7,333 nt of DNA, from assembly GCA_016791285.1 (NCBI GenBank), contig JAEUMX010000403.1, positions 1 through 7,333 of the forward strand, in the 5' to 3' direction. The position numbers and the translations under genes are program-made. Source of the DNA: Burkholderiales bacterium (GTDB lineage: Bacteria > Pseudomonadota > Gammaproteobacteria > Burkholderiales > JAEUMW01). A model generated the notes under the pieces. The model saw only the letters and a list, made by a program, of their open reading frames with translations. It made no database searches and had not been told where the DNA came from. Below are positions 1 through 5,705 of the stretch, one piece after another. The number at the start of each line of letters is the position of its first letter. Within the stretch, counting starts at the first letter, position 1.

Positions 1-1
1 A

Positions 2-961
2 CTGACTCTGCTGCCGCCCAACGAGCTGACGCCGGAGCTCTATCGGCAGCGCATTCGCAAGTTCGCGCGCGAGCACGGCTGGGAGGTCGAGGAATTCGAT
101 CTGAAGCGTCTGCGTCGGATGGGAGCGGGCGCTTTCGTGGCGGTGGCGCAGGGCAGCGCGGAAGAAGACGCCGCGATCGTTCGTCTGCGGCGCCGGGCGC
201 GCGGCAAGCGGACGCGTGCCGCGCTGGTGGGCAAGGGCATCTGCTTCGACACGGGTGGACACAATCTCAAGTCTGCCCAGTACATGCACGGCATGCACAA
301 GGACATGAATGGCTCGGCCGTGGCGCTGGGTCTTCTGCTCGCGCTCACGAAGGCGGGTATGGCGGAAGGCACCGAGGCGTGGCTCGCGCTCGCTCAGAAC
401 CACATCGGGCCGCGCGCCTACAAGCAGAACGACGTCGTCACCGCGCTCGACGGCACCACCATCGAGGTCGTGCACACGGACGCGGAGGGGCGCATGGTGC
501 TGGCGGACACGCTGGCGCTTGCCGCTCGCACCAAGCCGGACGTGATTCTGGACTTCGCCACGCTCACGGGCAGCATGAAGACCGCGCTCGGCAACCGCTA
601 TTGCGGCATCTTCAGCAACCGGGAGGCGCTGATCGAGGCAGCGGTGGCGGCGGGCCGCGCCACCGGCGAGCGCGTGCACGCGTTCCCGATGGACGCCGAC
701 TACGACCACCCGTCGCTGGACAGCGCGATCGCGGACGTGAAGCAGTGCTCGATGGAAGGACAGGCGGACCACATTCTCGCCGCGCGCTTCCTGCAGCGAT
801 TCACGAAGGGGGCGCCGTGGCTGCACATGGACTTGTCCGCGAGCACCTGCGCGGGCGGCCTGGGCGCGTGCGCGTCGGACGTCACCGGCTTCGGTGTCGC
901 GTGGGGCGTCGACATGCTGGAGCGGCTGGCGAGCGCCGGAAGATCGGACGCCGCTGCCTAG
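2..961 (+). CDS. M17 family leucyl aminopeptidase, 5'-truncated by window edge
   Basis: Cytosolic metallo-aminopeptidase that removes N-terminal residues from peptides, using two metal ions. The frame is open from base 2, and 319 residues are visible. The family is usually about 450-500 residues, so the N-terminal domain and true start lie outside the window; the ATG at 119 is internal. All catalytic-domain signatures are present (numbering from base 2). VGKGICFDTGG gives metal-ligand Lys78 and Asp83. HNLK gives the catalytic Lys90, seven residues after Asp83 as in bovine LAP Lys262. HKDM gives Asp101. HTDAEGR (158-164) gives Asp160, Glu162 and catalytic Arg164. The first 40 residues resemble the linker before the catalytic domain (LPPNELTP, then MGAGAF). 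The stop TAG is at 959-961. The next gene is convergent, 12 bp away. Family assignment is firm. The PepA/PepB sub-type is less certain because the sequence differs from both E. coli enzymes (MHKDM rather than MKxDM). Confidence 0.95.
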   Translation: MTLLPPNELTPELYRQRIRKFAREHGWEVEEFDLKRLRRMGAGAFVAVAQGSAEEDAAIVRLRRRARGKRTRAALVGKGICFDTGGHNLKSAQYMHGMHKDMNGSAVALGLLLALTKAGMAEGTEAWLALAQNHIGPRAYKQNDVVTALDGTTIEVVHTDAEGRMVLADTLALAARTKPDVILDFATLTGSMKTALGNRYCGIFSNREALIEAAVAAGRATGERVHAFPMDADYDHPSLDSAIADVKQCSMEGQADHILAARFLQRFTKGAPWLHMDLSASTCAGGLGACASDVTGFGVAWGVDMLERLASAGRSDAAA

Positions 962-973
962 CCAATTCGGCCT

Positions 974-1168
974 TCATCCGCGCCCGCGGTTCTTGTCCCA
1001 CACGAAGCGCACGAAGCGCTGCCAGCGGTTTTCCTTCTGCGCGAGCGCGTTACGCGTCCGTGCGGCGTCGCGGTCCCAGGCGGCGCTTTTCTTCGTCTGC
1101 TCGTGGATCTGGCGCAGTGTGAGTCCGCCAGGGCCTTTGAGCTGGTCGGGATCGGGGCGGTCGGTCAT
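974..1168 (-). CDS. Small basic hypothetical protein, 64 aa
   Basis: I do not recognise this family. It starts with ATG at 1166-1168 and ends with TGA at 974-976. The protein is hydrophilic, with no signal peptide or membrane segment. It has a Gly/Leu-rich opening (GPGGLTLRQIHEQTKK), a middle rich in Arg, Asp and Ala that is probably helical, and an aromatic/basic tail (RWQRFVRFVWDKNRGRG). Codons are mostly G/C-ending, as in the neighbouring genes, which supports real coding. There is no clear Shine-Dalgarno sequence in front of the ATG. It lies 37 bp downstream of the GNAT gene on the same strand, so the two could be co-transcribed. It is convergent with the aminopeptidase. The basic, Trp-containing tail could suit nucleic-acid or membrane-surface binding, but that is speculation. 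Confidence 0.6.
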   Translation of the reverse strand: MTDRPDPDQLKGPGGLTLRQIHEQTKKSAAWDRDAARTRNALAQKENRWQRFVRFVWDKNRGRG

Positions 1169-1205
1169 GGCGTCGGACGGTACTGATACTGGGTTGCGTT
1201 TGACC

Positions 1206-2057
1206 TCACCCGAGTTCGAATGTCGTCACCCCAAAGAGTTTCTCGATTTCGATCGCCGGGTCCGAGCCCGTGTACATCCGCGCAGTCTCGAACACGGGCG
1301 TGAGGCCGAGTGCATTCAGGAATGACCGCGCGCCCGGGTTGGCTTCCGGCACGTCGACAAAGATTGTCTCGCCGGGCGAGGCGTGCGCTGCAGCCGCGTC
1401 GTAAAGGCGTCGAGCTACCATCGCATTGTCAGCGGCCAGCGGCCCGATCTTCCAGCCTTCCCGGCAGCGCCGGATCACCGTGTAGCCGCTCGGTCGATCG
1501 CGTTCGCGCGCCACGTAGGCACCTGCCATCGGTTGCGTGAGCCACTGCCGCAGGAAGGCGTCGCGCCGTTCGGAGAAGATCCTGTAGTCATAGTCGGCGA
1601 TTGCTTCATACGCCAGTTCGCGTGCGGGTCGGATCGAAGCGTGCACGACGGCGGATGCTGCCTGGCCACGATAGCGGACGTTGCGATACGCGAGGCGGAA
1701 TCCGGACCGGGCGTAGTTGGCCTGCTGCGCGACCACGCCGTCGAGTCCGACATTGTGTCCACGCAACCGCGCCATCGCCGCCTGCCACAGCCGCCATCCG
1801 TAACCCTGACCGCGAAATTCGGGGCGGACGATGTAAAGGCCCACGAAGCCGTAGCGCCCGGCGTAGGAAACCGCCGAGATGCAACCGACCGGCTCACCGG
1901 CCAGTTCGCCGATCAGAAACCCCTCGGCGTCCGCCGCGAAGAAGGAGTCCGCGTCGTGAAGTCCCGGGTTCCAGCCCTCGTGCGCAGCGAGGTCGATGGC
2001 GAACGCAAGCTCCTCGCGGCGCATCGTCCTGACCCGGAAATCATCGTACGGGCTCAT
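1206..2057 (-). CDS. GNAT family N-acetyltransferase with C-terminal second GNAT-like domain
   Basis: Predicted cytosolic acyl-CoA-dependent acetyltransferase of 283 residues; the substrate is unknown. The N-terminal GNAT domain covers about residues 7-150. It has the GWNPG motif typical of this two-domain subfamily (28-32), the β4 strand FVGLYIVRP (71-79) and the acetyl-CoA pyrophosphate loop RGQGYG (82-87, the R/Q-x-x-G-x-G/A motif). The C-terminal part (about 165-283) has the pattern of a degenerate second GNAT domain, as in YitH-like proteins: GYTVIRRC followed by KIGPLAAD, and later IFVDVPEANPGA. The frame stays open up to a TTG at 2117. I chose the ATG at 2055-2057 (MSPYDDFRV) because family members begin just before this β1 strand and the extra 20 residues look unstructured. 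No clear ribosome binding site precedes either start. The small gene at 974-1168 follows 37 bp downstream and may share its transcript. Confidence 0.88.
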   Translation of the reverse strand: MSPYDDFRVRTMRREELAFAIDLAAHEGWNPGLHDADSFFAADAEGFLIGELAGEPVGCISAVSYAGRYGFVGLYIVRPEFRGQGYGWRLWQAAMARLRGHNVGLDGVVAQQANYARSGFRLAYRNVRYRGQAASAVVHASIRPARELAYEAIADYDYRIFSERRDAFLRQWLTQPMAGAYVARERDRPSGYTVIRRCREGWKIGPLAADNAMVARRLYDAAAAHASPGETIFVDVPEANPGARSFLNALGLTPVFETARMYTGSDPAIEIEKLFGVTTFELG

Positions 2058-2137
2058 TGGGTAGGCGATCACAAACAGGCGCCCTTCTCTTCTCTGATCC
2101 GCCCCGAGGCAGCTCAAGCATGATCGCCTGGGACAAT

Positions 2138-2286
2138 CTACCGCTCCATGCGTTTGGCGTTCTCGATCTCTGGCACCCCGAGGTCATACGCAGCCTGCAG
2201 ATTCTGCCACGATCGCGCATCGCCGCCAAATAGCGCGCCAGCCTCAAGCCGGAATCCGCGGTGATTCCACGCCGCTTCACGATCTT
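2138..2286 (-). pseudogene. Frameshifted, 5'-truncated HigA-type (HTH_XRE) antitoxin remnant
   Basis: Reading right to left, the minus strand encodes KIVKRRGITADSG and then LRLARY. A single missing base in the Phe codon (TT instead of TTT/TTC, at 2228-2229) moves the frame. The other frame then continues FGGDARSWQNLQAAYDL and VPEIENAKRMER to a TAG at 2138-2140. Joined, this is the C-terminal half of HigA/VapI-type antitoxins, whose hallmark is ITAD-x-ALRLARYFG followed by W-x-NLQ-x-x-YDL. The N-terminal half expected before residue K (start and helices 1-2 of the HTH, about 40 residues) is not recognisable upstream. No HigB/RelE-like toxin is visible beside it. The gene therefore cannot make a normal antitoxin and looks like a decayed remnant of a toxin-antitoxin locus. 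The family call rests on the two motif halves fitting together in order with no gap. A sequencing error could explain the frameshift but not the missing 5' half. Confidence 0.75.
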
Positions 2287-2539
2287 TTCCGACGCGGCGA
2301 CACCAAGTCCCCCAACAACAAATGCCACGTTGACCATGGCTGACGGCGACGAGATAATCCCCGAGCCATTGGAATTCCTAGCCTTTGATGCGTACATCGC
2401 CGTCGCTGATCGGTTCGGGATACCGCCTCGGCACGGACAGGAAAGAGAACACCGCGTTCCCTACCTGCACCGTGCGCAGGCAGTGTGACGGAATGACTTG
2501 CGGCGAATGCCTCGATTGCCTGCGGGACTTGCCGTGCCT
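2287..2539. other. Non-coding stretch with no supported gene
   Basis: This stretch of about 250 bp lies between the HigA remnant and the membrane-protein gene. Short open frames exist on both strands, but none has a recognisable family. A minus-strand reading around 2310-2350 gives a hydrophobic run (MVNVAFVVGGLGVAAS), and another minus-strand frame near 2390-2460 gives an amphipathic stretch that ends at a stop near 2375. They could be scraps of a decayed membrane-protein gene, but they need frame changes to join. No tRNA, convincing promoter or terminator hairpin is visible. Confidence 0.4.
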
Positions 2540-2545
2540 GAGGAG
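2540..2545 (+). promoter_or_regulatory. Ribosome binding site of the membrane TIR-like gene
   Basis: GAGGAG lies 8 nt before the ATG at 2554-2556, an ideal Shine-Dalgarno match and spacing. It fixes the start of the 537-residue membrane protein and is the clearest ribosome binding site in the window. Confidence 0.75.
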
Positions 2546-2553
2546 CCGCTGTT

Positions 2554-4167
2554 ATGCAGGAGTCGTGGTGGTGGCTGCAGGTACCGATCCTGGCCGCGCT
2601 GCTCTCCTGTGTTGCAGCGTTGATCATCGCGCACCGGTATCGGCGCCGGATGCAACAGCTGATGCGCGCACCCGCCGGCGCGGGATTGACGCTGGGTCAC
2701 GAAGTCGCCGCGGTGCAAGTTGCGCCGGGCGCGTCCGCAGCCTCGCTGGCCGACAACCGCGCTGCCGGTATCCGGCTGTCCGCGCTGTTGGTCGTGGCGT
2801 CGTGCCTCGTCACTATCACCGGCACGGTCATCTTCTGCCTGCTGCAGTTTCCGAACGATCCGCTCATGTTCCCGCGGGTCGCACCGATCGCCCTGCTGAA
2901 GCTCTGGCCGGTCGTGCCGCTGTTGGCGCTGGTGTGGCGCTGGTCGCGCCTGCGCCTGCTCGCCAGCCTGGTGTTGTGGTTCGCCGCAGTCTATGTCGTG
3001 CTGCTTGCGCTGGCAGCATGGCGCGAGCTCGACATCGGACCCACGCTCCTGTGGCAGATGATGGTCGGCGAGGTGCGACTGCCGCTCGTCGTGCTGGCCC
3101 TGGTTTTCCTGGGCGCCGCGACGCGCGCGATCGCGCCGTGGCTGTTCATGCCGGTCGCCTTGCTGGTGTTGTCCTCGCTCGTGGGCATCGAAACGATGAG
3201 GGTCATCGGTGAAGGACAGGCGCCGCTTCTGCAGGCGTGGGTCGTCCGGCTGGATCCCTGGCTGGGATGGCTACCCGCCGGCGGCGTGTTTGCCGTCTTC
3301 GTTCTCTTGCCCTGGCTGGTCGCCTGGTGGCCGGCCCGGATGCTGGGGCGCGCGCTCGGGCGGGCGTATTCGCGCAAGTGGCTGTCGGACTTGCTCGTGG
3401 TGTTCACGGCCGTTTGGGGCATCGCAATGACACTCGACGCCATTGCGCTCGTCGACGAGGCGGGGCTGGCGGCCATGGCCATGTTCCTGCCGCTGGCATG
3501 GATTCCCGCGACCATGCTGCTTGCCTGGGCGGCGGCACGGCGCCGCGATCGACCACCGACACTGCTCGTCCTGCGCGTCTTCCAGCACGATGCCCTGGCG
3601 CAATCGCTGTTCGACGACGTCGTCGAACGCTGGCGCCTGAGCGGCAACACGGTGCTGATCGCCGGCACCGACCTCGCCGACCGCACGCTCGACGCCGACG
3701 ACATCTTCCGCTTCCTCGATCGACGACTGGCCGAGCGCTTCATCGCCCGACCATCGGACATTCCGCGCCGCCTCGCCGAGCTGGACATGGCACCCGACAT
3801 CGACGGTCGCTACCGAGTCAACGAGTGCTACTGCCACGACACGACCTGGCAGGATGCGCTGCAGGCCCTCGTGTTCCACAGCGACGTGGTGCTAATGGAC
3901 CTGCGCGGCTTCCAGGCGCACAACGCGGGCTGCCGCTACGAACTCACCACGCTGGCGCAGGTGAATCGCGACCTGCGCGTGGTCGTGCTGACCGACGAGC
4001 GCACGGACCGGGTCGCGGCGCGGGAAGCCGTGGCACAGGGCCGGCAAGGACGCTTCACTTGGATCGATGCGAAGGCCTTCAAGGCGGACACGCGTCGAGA
4101 TGTCCTCGGCGCACTGTTTGCGGGCCTGGAACGCAGCACCGAAGCGGCCCCTCACCGCCGCGCCTGA
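2554..4167 (+). CDS. Polytopic membrane protein with C-terminal TIR-like cytoplasmic domain
   Basis: A 537-residue inner-membrane protein of unknown function. About nine hydrophobic helices are visible: roughly 7-26, 73-97, 110-128, 136-156, 173-189, 194-211, 241-258, 279-299 and 307-327. Basic loops (HRYRRRMQQLMR at 27-38, WRWSRLR at 128-134, ARMLGRALGR at 261-270, ARRRDR at 328-333) all fall on one side. The positive-inside rule then puts the N-terminus outside and the C-terminus in the cytoplasm. Residues 335-525 form a soluble α/β domain: strand TLLVLRVF (336-343), strand TVLIAGTDL (366-374), strand DVVLMDL (444-450), then AGCRYELTTLAQ (458-469) and strand LRVVVLT (474-480). The order of strands and the C-x-x-E-L motif (Cys460, Glu463) after a D-V-V-L strand resemble TIR domains, where the equivalent Glu of WCxxEL is the NADase residue. 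Fold and activity are inferred; no enzymatic role is shown. I recall similar uncharacterised membrane proteins in other proteobacteria. It has a strong ribosome binding site, stands alone, and lies 234 bp before thyA. Confidence 0.85.
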   Translation: MQESWWWLQVPILAALLSCVAALIIAHRYRRRMQQLMRAPAGAGLTLGHEVAAVQVAPGASAASLADNRAAGIRLSALLVVASCLVTITGTVIFCLLQFPNDPLMFPRVAPIALLKLWPVVPLLALVWRWSRLRLLASLVLWFAAVYVVLLALAAWRELDIGPTLLWQMMVGEVRLPLVVLALVFLGAATRAIAPWLFMPVALLVLSSLVGIETMRVIGEGQAPLLQAWVVRLDPWLGWLPAGGVFAVFVLLPWLVAWWPARMLGRALGRAYSRKWLSDLLVVFTAVWGIAMTLDAIALVDEAGLAAMAMFLPLAWIPATMLLAWAAARRRDRPPTLLVLRVFQHDALAQSLFDDVVERWRLSGNTVLIAGTDLADRTLDADDIFRFLDRRLAERFIARPSDIPRRLAELDMAPDIDGRYRVNECYCHDTTWQDALQALVFHSDVVLMDLRGFQAHNAGCRYELTTLAQVNRDLRVVVLTDERTDRVAAREAVAQGRQGRFTWIDAKAFKADTRRDVLGALFAGLERSTEAAPHRRA

Positions 4168-4401
4168 ACGCCCGACCGCCAGCCACATCGCATCGACCCG
4201 GATCAACGCAGCGGTTCGCGCTCCTTCGCGCTCATCGTGATCATCGCCTCTGCCACCACGCCCTCCTCCGAACACAAAAGGGGACATTCTTACTTTGGGC
4301 AAAGGGGACATTACGACTTTGGGCTAACATCCGACGCGGCGACATTGCCTCGCCCACTGGATTCCCTTACGCTTCCCGCCCTCCCACCCAGGCGATCCCC
4401 G
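4168..4401. other. Intergenic region before thyA
   Basis: These 234 bp hold the tandem 24-bp repeat (4277-4324) and no gene. The thyA frame is open upstream to 4237, but that extension reads through the repeats and lacks ThyA similarity, so it is not coding. There is no good stem-loop terminator after the membrane-protein stop and no consensus promoter. The thyA promoter presumably lies here. Confidence 0.5.
4277..4324 (+). repeat. Tandem direct repeat, two 24-bp units
   Basis: Two head-to-tail units lie at 4277-4300 and 4301-4324. Each reads AAAGGGGACATT, then four variable bases (CTTA in the first, ACGA in the second), then CTTTGGGC. They match at 21 of 24 positions, with all differences inside the four-base core. 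Within each unit AAAG and CTTT form a short inverted pair around the core. The A/T-rich units stand out from the GC-rich surroundings. Similar AAAGGGGACA-type repeats are, from memory, scattered in many proteobacterial genomes near IS200/REP-type transposases, but no transposase is present here. A role as an operator before thyA is also possible. Confidence 0.85.
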
Positions 4402-5196
4402 ATGCGGCAATACCTTGACCTGATCCGACACGTGCTCGACCACGGCGTGCGCAAGGCGGATCGTACGGGCACCGGGACGCTCAGCGTGTTCGGCCATCAG
4501 ATGCGCTTCGACCTCGCCGCGGGCTTTCCGCTCGCGACGACGAAGAAGCTGCACGTGAGATCCATCATCCACGAGCTGCTCTGGTTCCTGCGCGGGGAGA
4601 CCAACGTCAAGTACCTGCACGACCACGGCGTCACGATCTGGGACGAGTGGGCCGACGAGCACGGCGACCTCGGCCCCGTTTACGGCGCGCAGTGGCGCTC
4701 CTGGCCAGCACCGGACGGCCGCCGGATCGACCAGATAGGGAACGTGCTCGCGGAGATCAAGCGCAATCCCGATTCGCGCCGCCTGCTCGTGTCGGCGTGG
4801 AACGTGGGCGAGCTCGACCAGATGCGACTGCTGCCCTGCCACGCGCTCTTCCAGTTTTACGTCGCCGAGGACAGGCTCTCGTGTCAGCTCTACCAGCGCA
4901 GCGCCGACATCTTTCTCGGCGTGCCCTTCAACATCGCGTCCTACGCGCTGCTCACGCTGATGGTGGCGCAGGTGTGCGGGCTCGCGCCGGGCGAATTCGT
5001 GCATACGCTGGGCGATGCGCACCTGTATGCGAATCATCTCGACCAGGCGCGGCTGCAGCTCTCGCGCACGCCGCGCGCGCTGCCGGCGATGCGCCTCAAC
5101 CCGGCAGTGACCGACCTCTTCTCATTCACCTTCGAGGACTTCACGCTCGAAGACTACGATCCGCATCCGCATATCTTTGCGCCGGTGGCGGTATGA
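4402..5196 (+). CDS. thyA: Thymidylate synthase
   Basis: Cytosolic homodimeric enzyme that methylates dUMP to dTMP with 5,10-methylenetetrahydrofolate, which becomes dihydrofolate. At 264 residues it equals E. coli ThyA, and the key residues keep E. coli numbering: phosphate-binding Arg21 in RTGTGT, the catalytic nucleophile Cys146 in [10 protein letters not shown], Arg166/Ser167/Asp169 in QRSADIFLG, and Asn177 in [10 protein letters not shown]. The C-terminus ([10 protein letters not shown]) ends with the usual short hydrophobic tail, which closes over the active site. The start is the ATG at 4402 (MRQYLDLI), which matches the family N-terminus exactly; the open frame further upstream is not coding. 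Only a weak AGG lies in front of it. The stop overlaps the folA start as ATGA, so the two are almost certainly translationally coupled. dCTP deaminase, which feeds dUMP supply, lies at the right edge. Confidence 0.98.
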   Translation: MRQYLDLIRHVLDHGVRKADRTGTGTLSVFGHQMRFDLAAGFPLATTKKLHVRSIIHELLWFLRGETNVKYLHDHGVTIWDEWADEHGDLGPVYGAQWRSWPAPDGRRIDQIGNVLAEIKRNPDSRRLLVSAWNVGELDQMRLLPCHALFQFYVAEDRLSCQLYQRSADIFLGVPFNIASYALLTLMVAQVCGLAPGEFVHTLGDAHLYANHLDQARLQLSRTPRALPAMRLNPAVTDLFSFTFEDFTLEDYDPHPHIFAPVAV

Positions 5197-5699
5197 CGCG
5201 CTGCGTGTCGCTCATCGTCGCCATGTCGAAGAACGGCGTGATCGGCGACCGGGGCCGCATACCGTGGCATCTGCCGGCGGAGTTGCAGCGCTTCAAGCGC
5301 GTCACGATGGGTCACCACATCGTGATGGGACGCAAGACCTGGGAATCGATCGGGCGGCTGCTACCCGGCCGCCGGAGCGTGATCGTCACCCGCAACCCGG
5401 ACTACGCGGTGCCCGGTGCGATCGTGGCGGACTCCCTGCGCGCGGCGATCGCCATCTGCCTGTACGACGAAGAGATCTTCGTGATCGGGGGGGCTGAACT
5501 TTTTCGCGAAGCGCTGCCGGTCGCCGGGCGCCTCTACCTCACGGTGGTCGACGCGGAGCTACCGGGCGACACGGTGATGCCGGAGATCGATTTCGCCGAG
5601 TGGCAGGCCACAGAAACCGAAGCGATCCCCGCGGACGATCGCAACCCCCACTCCTTCCGCTTTACGCGCTACGAGCGCAGGCACGAGGACCCGCAGTAA
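5193..5699 (+). CDS. folA: Dihydrofolate reductase
   Basis: Cytosolic NADPH-dependent enzyme of 168 residues that reduces dihydrofolate to tetrahydrofolate. It regenerates the cofactor oxidised by ThyA and is the target of trimethoprim in this family. Family motifs run in order: [13 protein letters not shown] (6-18, with the Met20-loop region after it), [12 protein letters not shown] (24-35), the NADPH-binding [11 protein letters not shown] (45-55), [11 protein letters not shown] (57-67), and VIGGAELF (97-104) with the conserved Gly-Gly. YLTVVDAEL (115-123) contains the Thr that helps bind the substrate. The acidic catalytic residue is Glu30 where E. coli has Asp27; Glu is also functional in this family. 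The ATG overlaps the thyA stop (ATGA), which decides the start. No independent promoter is apparent. The gene ends 6 bp from the convergent decarboxylase. Confidence 0.97.
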   Translation: MTRCVSLIVAMSKNGVIGDRGRIPWHLPAELQRFKRVTMGHHIVMGRKTWESIGRLLPGRRSVIVTRNPDYAVPGAIVADSLRAAIAICLYDEEIFVIGGAELFREALPVAGRLYLTVVDAELPGDTVMPEIDFAEWQATETEAIPADDRNPHSFRFTRYERRHEDPQ

Positions 5700-5705
5700 C
5701 GCCGC

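Noticed and set aside
287..304. Aminopeptidase has MHKDM where PepA has MKxDM, suggesting a lost catalytic Lys.
   Set aside because: Spacing shows that the catalytic Lys (bovine LAP Lys262) is seven residues after the Asp of FDTGG, which is Lys90 here and present. The His change is a subfamily variation.
1383..2123. Long plus-strand open frame of 246 codons opposite the acetyltransferase.
   Set aside because: It is antisense to a clear GNAT gene, has no recognisable motifs, and is explained by high GC content.
2336..2488. Plus-strand reading with DGDEIIPEPLEF, similar to the DGEPIPEPS segment of HicB antitoxins.
   Set aside because: The match is only a few residues, the expected preceding HicB helix is absent, and no HicA partner exists. 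Probably chance.
4237..4401. In-frame 55-codon N-terminal extension of ThyA.
   Set aside because: ThyA families start at MRQYLDLI, the extension runs through the tandem repeats, and the 264-residue form matches E. coli exactly.
3237..4418. 393-codon plus-strand frame overlapping the membrane-protein gene.
   Set aside because: It is an Arg/Pro/His-rich shadow frame with no family features. The membrane-protein frame has a strong ribosome binding site and coherent topology.
5260..5295. DHFR carries Glu30 instead of the Asp27 of E. coli.
   Set aside because: Either acid is found in functional DHFRs, so it is not unusual and does not by itself indicate trimethoprim resistance.
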